NCBI RefSeq assembly: GCF_041053055.1
Contig: NZ_CP163443.1
Span: forward strand, 6,369,001 to 6,433,000
From: Streptomyces sp. R41
Lineage (GTDB): Bacteria; Actinomycetota; Actinomycetes; Streptomycetales; Streptomycetaceae
Reading direction: 5' to 3'
DNA: 64,000 nt
Numbering within the stretch: the first letter of the stretch is position 1; every line of letters begins with the position of its first letter. Of this stretch, positions 28,298 through 35,823 are shown piece by piece. Below the pieces are notes generated by a model, which saw nothing but the letters and a program-made list of their open reading frames with translations, had not been told where the DNA came from and ran no database searches. Made by a program: the position numbers and the translations under genes.

Positions 28298-28819
28298 TTG
28301 CGATCAACCAGCCTTTCCATATCCCGCGGCGGACGAGCCGTAGCCGCTACCCTTGCTGTACTCACGGGCACCTTGGGTATGACCAGCGAGGCCAGCGCTG
28401 CCTCGAGGACACCGTGCCGGAGCGCGAGGCTTGACTTCAACCCGGCCTTCTGCGGCATCAATCACATCAAGGATCACGGGCTGGTGCAGGGCAAGAAGTC
28501 TATCGCCGTAGTTCAGGGACGAGGTCCTATGACTCTCACCCTGACCGCCATGGAAACCGTGAGCAATACGAAGAGCGCGTCGATCACGGTGGCCGCTGAG
28601 CCCGTGTCGGCGGCCGTCGGCTTCGATGTCACGAAATCGCGCACGAAGAGCATGGCGGGCAGCTGGAACGTTCCCAGGGGCAAGTTCGGGACTTTGAATG
28701 CGTACCCGCTCTACCAGGAGTACTCCTTCAACGTGTACAGCAAGATTACTGGCGAGAGCGTGGGCAAGGGGACTGCTCGTAAGGCGATCGGTTACCGCTA
28801 CGAGCACTCGGCCAGGTAA
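28298..28819 (+). CDS. Hypothetical small secreted protein
   Basis: I do not recognise this 173-residue protein. A signal peptide is visible: basic start (RSTSLSISRGGR), hydrophobic AVAATLAVLTGTLGM and cleavage near SEASA. The mature part has two cysteines (CRSARLDFNPAFCG), suggesting one disulfide, then a beta-rich segment with many Ser/Thr/Lys (LTLTAMETVSNTKSASITVA). The TTG start at 28298 is chosen because GAGGGGA lies 8-13 bp upstream; earlier in-frame starts fall inside the leader hairpin. GC content is lower than in its neighbours, hinting at an accessory origin. No functional assignment. Confidence 0.6.
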   Translation: MRSTSLSISRGGRAVAATLAVLTGTLGMTSEASAASRTPCRSARLDFNPAFCGINHIKDHGLVQGKKSIAVVQGRGPMTLTLTAMETVSNTKSASITVAAEPVSAAVGFDVTKSRTKSMAGSWNVPRGKFGTLNAYPLYQEYSFNVYSKITGESVGKGTARKAIGYRYEHSAR

Positions 28820-28911
28820 TTCAGTTGCTCGGTCAAACGGCCTGCCGGTTCAGCCGGTGGGCCGTTTCCGGCTCAGCGGGGTTCCCCGTGTGGGGATCTC
28901 ACCGGTGACGC

Positions 28912-30120
28912 TTACAGCCGGTGCGCCGCCCCGGTCGGGGTCGCCCCCCGGGTGTCGAGCAGCAGCTGGGCCTTCACGGACAGTCCTTGCAGGTCGTACG
29001 TGCGGTGCTGCTGGAGCAGGATCGTGAGGTCGGCGTCGGCCGCGGCCTCGTAGAGGGAGTCCGCGCGCGGGACCGGATGCCCGAGGACGCGCCAGGCCGG
29101 GACGTGCGGGTCGTGGTAGCTGACGGACGCGCCCAGTTCCATCAGCCGCAGCGCGATCTCGTGGGCGGGGGAGCCCTGCTGGTCGGCGAGGTCGGGCTTG
29201 TAGGTGACGCCGAGGAGGAGCACGCGCGCGGCGCGGGCCGATTTCCCGTGCTCGTTGAGGAGCGTGGCGGCGCGCTGGATGACGTACTGGGGCATGTGGT
29301 TGTTGACCTGCTGGGCCAGTTCGACCATCCGCAGGGTGCGCCCCGAGTGGCCGGCCAGGTCCTGGGGGATGCCGTGGCCGCCGACGCCGGGCCCCGGACG
29401 GAACGCCTGGAAGCCGAACGGCTTGGTCTCGGCGCAACGGATGACGTCCCACAGGTCGACGCCCAGGTCGTGGCAGAGCACGGCCATCTCGTTGACGAGT
29501 GCGATATTGACGTGCCGGTAGTTGGTCTCCAGGAGTTGCACGGTTTCGGCTTCGCGTGGGCCACGCGCGCGTACCACCTTGTCGGTGAGCCGCCCGTAGA
29601 AGGCGGCGGCCGACTCGGTGCACGCGGGGGTCAGACCGCCGATGACCTTCGGTGTGTTGGCGGGAGCGAAGTCGCGGTTGCCGGGATCGACCCGGCTTGG
29701 GGAGTACGCGAGGTGGAAGTCGCGCCCGGCGCGCAGCCCCGAGCCCTCTTCGAGGAGCGGGCGGAGGAATTCCTCCGTGGTGCCGGGGTGCACGGGCGAT
29801 TCCAGGATCACCGTGGTGTGCGGGCGCAGCCGCGCGGCCAGGGTGCGGGCGGCCGCCTCCACCTGGCTCAGATCGAGGCCGCCGTCCGCACCGCGTGGGG
29901 TGGGCGCGCAGATGACCGCCGTGCGTACCCGGCCGAGCTCTGCCGGGTTGGTGGTCGGCCGGAAGCCCCCCGAGAGCATCCGGCGCAGTTCGGCGGGGGT
30001 GAGGGAGCCGCCTTCCGGCCCCGTTTTGTAGCCGAGTGTGGGGATGCCGGCGGCGACGGCGGCCTGGGCCAGGGGCAGGCCGAGATGACCGAGTCCGATG
30101 ACGGCGAGATCTGCGGGCAT
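28912..30120 (-). CDS. Nucleotide-sugar (UDP-glucose/GDP-mannose family) dehydrogenase lacking catalytic Cys
   Basis: A 402-residue protein with the three-domain fold of WecC/UDP-sugar dehydrogenases. The NAD motif is VIGLGHLGLPLA (8-19), then ICAPTPRG, ESPVHPGTTEEF, the central helix ALVNEMAVLCHDLGVD, and GVTYKPDLADQQGSPA. In the family the active-site loop reads GGHCIPVD, with Cys forming the thiohemiacetal during double oxidation. Here it is GGHGIPQD: Gly250 replaces Cys (codon GGC at 29371-29373), so uronic acid formation is unlikely by the usual route. It may be non-catalytic or a one-step oxidase. ATG 30120 has a GGAAGGA ribosome site. Confidence 0.85.
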   Translation of the reverse strand: MPADLAVIGLGHLGLPLAQAAVAAGIPTLGYKTGPEGGSLTPAELRRMLSGGFRPTTNPAELGRVRTAVICAPTPRGADGGLDLSQVEAAARTLAARLRPHTTVILESPVHPGTTEEFLRPLLEEGSGLRAGRDFHLAYSPSRVDPGNRDFAPANTPKVIGGLTPACTESAAAFYGRLTDKVVRARGPREAETVQLLETNYRHVNIALVNEMAVLCHDLGVDLWDVIRCAETKPFGFQAFRPGPGVGGHGIPQDLAGHSGRTLRMVELAQQVNNHMPQYVIQRAATLLNEHGKSARAARVLLLGVTYKPDLADQQGSPAHEIALRLMELGASVSYHDPHVPAWRVLGHPVPRADSLYEAAADADLTILLQQHRTYDLQGLSVKAQLLLDTRGATPTGAAHRL

Positions 30121-30170
30121 GGCGTGGGCCGTCCTTCCCAATAACCGAAGCGGGACAGGTGCGCAAGCCC

Positions 30171-30274
30171 TGTGGACAGGATGGACGAGCGCAATGTCAG
30201 ACTAGGAGTAAATATGACCGATTTGCTGGATTGTTCGACCTTGATTCCTTGCGAGTCGCCGAGAGTTGTCCACA
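30171..30274. promoter_or_regulatory. Two inverted DnaA-box-like motifs between the dehydrogenase and glpD
   Basis: TTGTCCACA at 30266-30274 is the preferred Streptomyces DnaA box; TGTGGACAG at 30171-30179 is an inverted copy with one mismatch. They lie 87 bp apart in the 270-bp divergent gap that must also hold both promoters. No other oriC features (DnaA-box array, dnaA, dnaN) are present, so this is not an origin; DnaA-dependent regulation is a speculative alternative. Confidence 0.4.
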
Positions 30275-30390
30275 GGCTGAGGGCGGACGGTGGCCGAAGT
30301 CGGGCATGACGGTCAGACTTTGAGGAGGGGGATGCGAGCCGGGCCCAGCCGGACAGGTGCGGCCGGCGCGACAGACAGCGGGAGGCAGCG

Positions 30391-32097
30391 GTGAGGACAG
30401 CGACACTGGGGCCGGCGGAGCGCGCCGAGTCACTGGCGGGAATGGCCGAGCGCGAGCTGGACGTGCTGGTCGTCGGCGCGGGCGTGGTCGGTGCGGGTAC
30501 GGCGCTCGACGCCGTGACACGCGGCCTGTCCACGGGCCTGGTCGAGGCGCGTGACTGGGCGTCCGGCACGTCGAGCAGGTCCAGCAAACTGATCCACGGT
30601 GGCCTGCGCTATCTGGAGATGCTCGACTTCGCGCTGGTGCGCGAGGCCCTGAAGGAGCGCGGGCTGCTTCTCGAACGGCTCGCACCGCACCTCGTCAAAC
30701 CCGTCCCGTTCCTCTACCCGCTCCAACACAAGGGCTGGGAGCGGTTGTACGCGGGCTCGGGCGTCGCCCTCTACGACGCCATGTCGCTTTCGAGCGGCCA
30801 CGGACGCGGACTGCCCACACACCGTCATCTGACCCGCAGCCACGCCCTGCGCGTCGCCCCCGCTTTGAAGAAGGACGCGCTGGTCGGCGCGTTGCAGTAC
30901 TACGACGCGCAGATGGACGACGCCCGCTATGTGGCCACTTTGGTGCGCACGGCGGCGGCCTACGGCGCGAAGGTCGCCAACCGCGCGCGGGTGACCGGCT
31001 TCCTGCGCGAGGGCGAACGCGTTGTCGGTGCCAGGGTGCAGGATGTCGAAGGCGGCGGGGAGTACGAGATCCGCGCCAAGCAGATCGTCAACGCCACGGG
31101 TGTGTGGACCGACGACACCCAGGCGATGGTGGGGGAGCGTGGCCAGTTCCACGTACGGGCGTCCAAGGGCATCCACCTGGTCGTCCCGAAGGACCGGATC
31201 AACTCCTCCACGGGCCTGATCCTGCGTACCGAGAAGTCCGTGCTGTTCGTGATCCCGTGGGGGCGCCACTGGATCATCGGCACCACCGACACCGACTGGG
31301 ACCTCGACAAGGCCCACCCGGCGGCGTCCAGCGCGGACATCGACTATCTGCTGGAGCATGTGAACTCGGTGCTCTCGGTTCCGCTGACCCGCGACGACGT
31401 ACAGGGCGTGTACGCGGGGCTGCGCCCGCTGCTGGCCGGCGAGTCCGAAGCCACCAGCAAGCTGTCGCGCGAGCACACCGTGGCCCATCCGGTGCCGGGA
31501 CTCGTCGTCGTGGCGGGCGGCAAGTACACGACGTACCGGGTGATGGCCAAGGACGCCGTGGACGAGGCGGTGCACGGCCTCGACCAGCGGGTCGCCGAAT
31601 GCGTCACCGAGGACATTCCGCTGCTCGGTGCCGAGGGGTACCGGGCGCTGTGGAACGCGCGAGCGCGGATCGCGCAGCGCACGGGGCTCCATGTAGTGCG
31701 CGTGGAGCACCTGTTGAACCGCTACGGGGCACTCGCCGAGGAGATCTTCGACCTCATCGCCGAGAACTCGTCCCTGGGCGAGCCCCTGCCGGCCGCCGAG
31801 GACTATCTCCGGGCCGAGATCGTCTACGCCGCCTCGCACGAGGGCGCCCGGCACCTGGACGACGTGCTGACCCGGCGCACCCGCATCTCGATCGAGACCT
31901 TCGACCGCGGCACGCGCAGCGCCCGCGAGGCCGCCGAGCTGATGGCGCCGGTCCTCGGCTGGGACAAGGACCAGATCGAGCGCGAGGTGGAGCACTACGA
32001 GAAGCGGGTCGAGGCCGAGCGGGAGTCCCAGCGTCAGCCGGACGACCTGACGGCGGACGCGGCGCGGCTGGGAGCGCCCGACATCGTGCCGCTGTAG
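30391..32097 (+). CDS. glpD: Aerobic glycerol-3-phosphate dehydrogenase GlpD
   Basis: A 568-residue membrane-associated flavoenzyme oxidising glycerol-3-phosphate to dihydroxyacetone phosphate and passing electrons to quinone. The FAD motif is VLVVGAGVVGAGTALDAV (26-43), followed by SSRSSKLIHGGLRYLE, family signatures in PWGRHWIIGTTDTDWD and VAGGKYTTYRVMA. The C-terminal helical domain (about 420-568) is typical of GlpD. Start GTG 30391 has GGAGGC upstream at 30380. It stands alone without glpF or glpK nearby. Confidence 0.94.
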   Translation: MRTATLGPAERAESLAGMAERELDVLVVGAGVVGAGTALDAVTRGLSTGLVEARDWASGTSSRSSKLIHGGLRYLEMLDFALVREALKERGLLLERLAPHLVKPVPFLYPLQHKGWERLYAGSGVALYDAMSLSSGHGRGLPTHRHLTRSHALRVAPALKKDALVGALQYYDAQMDDARYVATLVRTAAAYGAKVANRARVTGFLREGERVVGARVQDVEGGGEYEIRAKQIVNATGVWTDDTQAMVGERGQFHVRASKGIHLVVPKDRINSSTGLILRTEKSVLFVIPWGRHWIIGTTDTDWDLDKAHPAASSADIDYLLEHVNSVLSVPLTRDDVQGVYAGLRPLLAGESEATSKLSREHTVAHPVPGLVVVAGGKYTTYRVMAKDAVDEAVHGLDQRVAECVTEDIPLLGAEGYRALWNARARIAQRTGLHVVRVEHLLNRYGALAEEIFDLIAENSSLGEPLPAAEDYLRAEIVYAASHEGARHLDDVLTRRTRISIETFDRGTRSAREAAELMAPVLGWDKDQIEREVEHYEKRVEAERESQRQPDDLTADAARLGAPDIVPL

Positions 32098-32169
32098 CCG
32101 GCCCCGCCCAGCTGGATGTCACTCGAACGGGTGTCGTGAGCTGGGATCTTTGCTCGGAACCCGTCCGTT

Positions 32170-33246
32170 CTACGGGGTGCGGGGGCAGAACTCGGCAGCG
32201 AGCAGGGCGGGTTCGAGGTCCGGATCTGCCATCCCGTCCGTGTTCACCCGGAAGGTGAGGACACGACGACCGTCGACGGTGGCCGCGGTGCGCACGTAGC
32301 TGCCGGAGATGCGGCCGTTGTGCCCCCACACCGTGGTGCCGCACGGCAGCTTCACGGGAAACAGGCCCATGCCGTACGAGCCATGTGCGGTACGGGTGTT
32401 GAGCATCTCGCGCAGCCAGCGCAAGGGCAGCAGATCGCCGCCGAGCAGGGCCGCGTAGAAGCGGTCCAGGTCGGCGAGCGTGCTGATGAGCTCGCCCGCC
32501 GCGCCGGCCACGCGCGGGTCGAGTTCGGTGACGTCGGATCCGTCGGCGGCGTAGGCACGGCCGTGCGGCCAGGGAAGCGAGGTGCGGGCGCCGGGGAACG
32601 AGGTGCTGGTCAGACGGAGCGGAGTGATGATGCGGCGCTCGGCCTCGACGGCGTACGAGTGGCCGGTGACCTGCTCGACAACCATGCCGAGCAGTACGTA
32701 GTTGGTGTTCGAGTAGGCGAAGCGGCCGCGGTCGGCCGGGGGGTGGGTGAGCGCGATGCGTACGGCCTGAAGCGGGGTGACGGGGACGGTGCCCTTGGTG
32801 TCCGCGGTGAAGTCGTACAGGCCGCTGGTGTGCGTGAGCAGGGCGCGCAGGGTCAGACGGCGCCCGTCATTGCCCGCGCCGCGCACCAGGCCGGGGAGGT
32901 GGTCGTCCACGGAGTCGGACAGGGACAGCCGGTGCTCGGCGGCGAGCTGCAGGACGACCGTCGCGATGAACGTCTTGGTGATGCTGCCCGCGCGGAAGTG
33001 GTCGGAGCGGGCTATCCCGTCACCGGCCCCGGCGAAGCGTGAGCCGGTCTCCTCGCGGGCCAGCAGGGCGGCGGCCGGGGCCTTGCCACGGGTGACGAGA
33101 AGGTCGAGGGCGGCGTCCGAGGCTGGGATGGTGGGGCCTTGGGAGGCGGCAGGGGTCAGGCCCAGCAGACCGGTCTGAGCCAGGCCGAGCAGCGCCAGGG
33201 ACAGGGGTATGGACACAAGTGTCCGACGTGTCCGGGGTGCAGGCAT
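32170..33246 (-). CDS. Secreted serine hydrolase, beta-lactamase/D-Ala-D-Ala carboxypeptidase family
   Basis: A 358-residue exported class C-type serine hydrolase. The signal peptide (RRTLVSIPLSLALLGLAQTG) ends around AASQ. Catalytic motifs: FRAGSITKTF with Ser-x-x-Lys, YSNTNY (Tyr-x-Asn), and WGHNGRISG as the third box (His-x-Gly). Such enzymes act as DD-peptidases or esterases on wall peptides; no closer substrate can be given. ATG 33246 has GGAAGGA upstream. It ends near glpD, convergent, with no clear terminator in the 70-bp gap. Confidence 0.88.
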   Translation of the reverse strand: MPAPRTRRTLVSIPLSLALLGLAQTGLLGLTPAASQGPTIPASDAALDLLVTRGKAPAAALLAREETGSRFAGAGDGIARSDHFRAGSITKTFIATVVLQLAAEHRLSLSDSVDDHLPGLVRGAGNDGRRLTLRALLTHTSGLYDFTADTKGTVPVTPLQAVRIALTHPPADRGRFAYSNTNYVLLGMVVEQVTGHSYAVEAERRIITPLRLTSTSFPGARTSLPWPHGRAYAADGSDVTELDPRVAGAAGELISTLADLDRFYAALLGGDLLPLRWLREMLNTRTAHGSYGMGLFPVKLPCGTTVWGHNGRISGSYVRTAATVDGRRVLTFRVNTDGMADPDLEPALLAAEFCPRTP

Positions 33247-33430
33247 CGGCGGTCCTTCCTTGTCGCGGCCCATCATGCGGGACGGCGCTGTGCGAACGCC
33301 GGGCGGTCCCCCGCGTGACGGGCGGCTCGAGGGTGGCCGGTTGTACGCGTGAAGGGCCCCCTGGGCGCTGAGCGCTTGTCGGGTGAGGGACAATGGAGGC
33401 TCTGTCAGGGCGGGTTGCATGAGGGGACGC

Positions 33431-35653
33431 ATGTCGGAGGCGGAGCGGGCGGGAGCATCCCGTCAGGACAAGAGCGAACGTCTCCTCGCCGGGCGCTACC
33501 GGCTGGGGGATGTTCTCGGCCGCGGCGGCATGGGCACGGTCTGGCGGGCCCAGGACGAGACCCTGGGCCGTACGGTCGCGGTGAAGGAGCTGCGGTTCCC
33601 GTCGAGCATCGACGAGGACGAGAAGCGACGGCTGATCACGCGCACCCTGCGTGAGGCCAAGGCGATCGCGCGGATCCGCAACAACGGCGCGGTGACGGTC
33701 TTCGACGTGGTCGACGAGGACAACAGGCCGTGGATCGTGATGGAGCTCGTCGAGGGCAAGTCGCTCGCCGAGGTGATCCGCGAGGACGGCCTGCTCACGC
33801 CGAAGCGCGCGGCCGAGGTGGGCCTGGCGATTCTCGACGTGCTGCGTTCGGCGCACCGCGAGGGCATCCTGCACCGGGACGTGAAGCCGTCGAACGTGCT
33901 GATCTCCGACGACGGCCGGGTCGTGCTGACCGACTTCGGCATCGCGCAGGTCGAGGGCGACCCGTCCATCACCTCGACCGGCATGCTCGTCGGTGCGCCC
34001 TCGTACATCTCGCCGGAGCGGGCGCGCGGTCACAAGCCCGGCCCGGCGGCCGACCTGTGGTCGCTGGGCGGTCTGTTGTACGCGTCGGTGGAGGGCGTGC
34101 CTCCGTACGACAAGGGTTCCGCGATCGCGACGCTCACCGCGGTGATGACCGAGCCGGTGGAGCAGCCGAAGAACGCGGGGCCGCTGGAGAACGTGATTTA
34201 CGGGCTGCTCGCCAAGGACCCCCAGCAGCGGCTCGACGACGCGGGCGCACGGGCGATGCTCAACGACGTGCTGCACGCGCCCGAGCCCAGGGAGACGGTG
34301 CCGGAGCCGGCGGACGCGACGAAGGTCGTGGCCTTGCCGCCGGTGCCGGACGAGGTTCCGGGCAAGGGGACTTCGGGCGGTTCCGGGGCCAGGCGGGGCG
34401 AGGAGGCGGCGGATCGTTTGCGCGGGGCGCTGCGTTCCGTGCGGAAGGCTGCCTCCGCGGCGGGGGCTGCCACGGCGGCGGCCACCGCGGCGGCGACGGC
34501 GCGCGCGAAGGCTGTCGGGTCGGAGGCCTCCGGGTCGGCGGGCGGTGAGGGGACGGGTTCCACGGGTGCGGGCGCCGCCACGGCTGCCTCGCCTTCGGCG
34601 CCGTCTCCCTTGGCGCCTTCGACGCATTCGTCCTCGGCGCCCTCGTCGCCTTCGAAGCCGTCGTCCTCGGCTCCTTCGACGCATTCGTTGAGGAAGGCTT
34701 CCGGTGCTGGTGCGGCTTCCTCCGGAAAGGCGGGGGTTCGTGACAGTGCGTCGGTGAACTCCAGTTCGGCGGGCGCCGCGGGCTCTGCGGGTGCCGGAGG
34801 TGCTGCCGGGTCGGCGGGCCGGTCCTCGGGGTCGGGGTGGCCGGTGGCTCCGGAGCGGCCGCCGCGGCCGGTGCCTCGGGCGCCGCTCACGGATGTGGTG
34901 CCGCGGCGGACGTTGGTGATCATCGCGGTGGTCGTGGCGTTGGCCGTGCTCGGCACCGTGCTGGCGCTCACGCTCGGCGGCGGGGACGACGGCGGGTCGA
35001 AGGACAACAAGAACGGCGACACCAAGGCGGCCGCATCCAGCGGGGCGACCACCGGCAGCGGTGGCAAGGACAAGGGCGGCAGCGCCCACACGGACAGTGG
35101 TGACAAGACGGGCTCCACCTCGGGTTCCGGCCCGGAGGAGACCGCCGGCGCCACGTCGGGCGCGAGTGCCAGTGCGAGCGCGTCGAGCGGTGCGGACAGC
35201 GGCGGCAAGGAGTCGGACTCCACCGCCGTGAACACGTACAAGGGCGGTCAGGGGTTCTCGATCGGGCTGCCGAAGGGGTGGAAGTACCAGTCCACGGATG
35301 CCGGGGGAGCCCGCTTCACCGGTCCCGACGGGCAGAAGCTCCTGATCGGCTGGACGACCACGCCCAAGGACGACCCGGTCGCGGACTGGAAGAACCAGGA
35401 GCGGTACATGACGCGCTCGCAGTACACGCGGGTGCGCATAGAGAAGGTGGACTACCGCGACTGGAACACGGCCGACTGGGAGTTCACGTACACGGACGGT
35501 GGCACGAAGTACCGGTCGATCGACCGCGGATTCGTCGTCAACTCGCATCAGGGATACGCGCTGATGTATACGGCGAAAGCGTCCGACTGGGACAGCGAGC
35601 TGCGCAAGGACACGTGGAAGACGCTGACCAAGACGTTCCAGCCGAAGTCGTGA
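33431..35653 (+). CDS. Transmembrane Ser/Thr protein kinase 1 of the array
   Basis: A 740-residue PknB-type kinase. Residues 20-285 carry the full kinase set: Gly loop LGRGGMGTVW, Lys52 in VAVKEL, HRD 148-150 (ILHRDVKPSN), DFG 168-170 and SPE 194-196. A long Ser/Ala/Pro-rich juxtamembrane stretch follows (about 300-490), then one membrane helix near 494-516 (TLVIIAVVVALAVLG) and an extracellular domain of about 200 residues (GFSIGLPKGWKYQSTD...). In S. coelicolor a cluster of such kinases (SCO4775-4779) is linked to spore-wall synthesis; this is the first of the five here. ATG 33431 has a GAGGGGA site. Confidence 0.92.
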   Translation: MSEAERAGASRQDKSERLLAGRYRLGDVLGRGGMGTVWRAQDETLGRTVAVKELRFPSSIDEDEKRRLITRTLREAKAIARIRNNGAVTVFDVVDEDNRPWIVMELVEGKSLAEVIREDGLLTPKRAAEVGLAILDVLRSAHREGILHRDVKPSNVLISDDGRVVLTDFGIAQVEGDPSITSTGMLVGAPSYISPERARGHKPGPAADLWSLGGLLYASVEGVPPYDKGSAIATLTAVMTEPVEQPKNAGPLENVIYGLLAKDPQQRLDDAGARAMLNDVLHAPEPRETVPEPADATKVVALPPVPDEVPGKGTSGGSGARRGEEAADRLRGALRSVRKAASAAGAATAAATAAATARAKAVGSEASGSAGGEGTGSTGAGAATAASPSAPSPLAPSTHSSSAPSSPSKPSSSAPSTHSLRKASGAGAASSGKAGVRDSASVNSSSAGAAGSAGAGGAAGSAGRSSGSGWPVAPERPPRPVPRAPLTDVVPRRTLVIIAVVVALAVLGTVLALTLGGGDDGGSKDNKNGDTKAAASSGATTGSGGKDKGGSAHTDSGDKTGSTSGSGPEETAGATSGASASASASSGADSGGKESDSTAVNTYKGGQGFSIGLPKGWKYQSTDAGGARFTGPDGQKLLIGWTTTPKDDPVADWKNQERYMTRSQYTRVRIEKVDYRDWNTADWEFTYTDGGTKYRSIDRGFVVNSHQGYALMYTAKASDWDSELRKDTWKTLTKTFQPKS

Positions 35654-35823
35654 CGTACCGCTCGCCGATGTGACGTTCCGCCACGGATGGGGGCTCTGAG
35701 ATCTCGCATCACCGCTTTGCGGGTTGCCTCCGGCACGTATCGTGAGTGGTTGCGGACCGTACGAAGCCACAACGGGACGCAAGGCGAACGGAATTGACCA
35801 ACCGGTCGGCTGGGGGAGGCATC

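Noticed and set aside
30171..30274. Replication origin suggested by DnaA boxes
   Set aside because: Only two boxes and no dnaA, dnaN or AT-rich unwinding region; Streptomyces oriC has many boxes.
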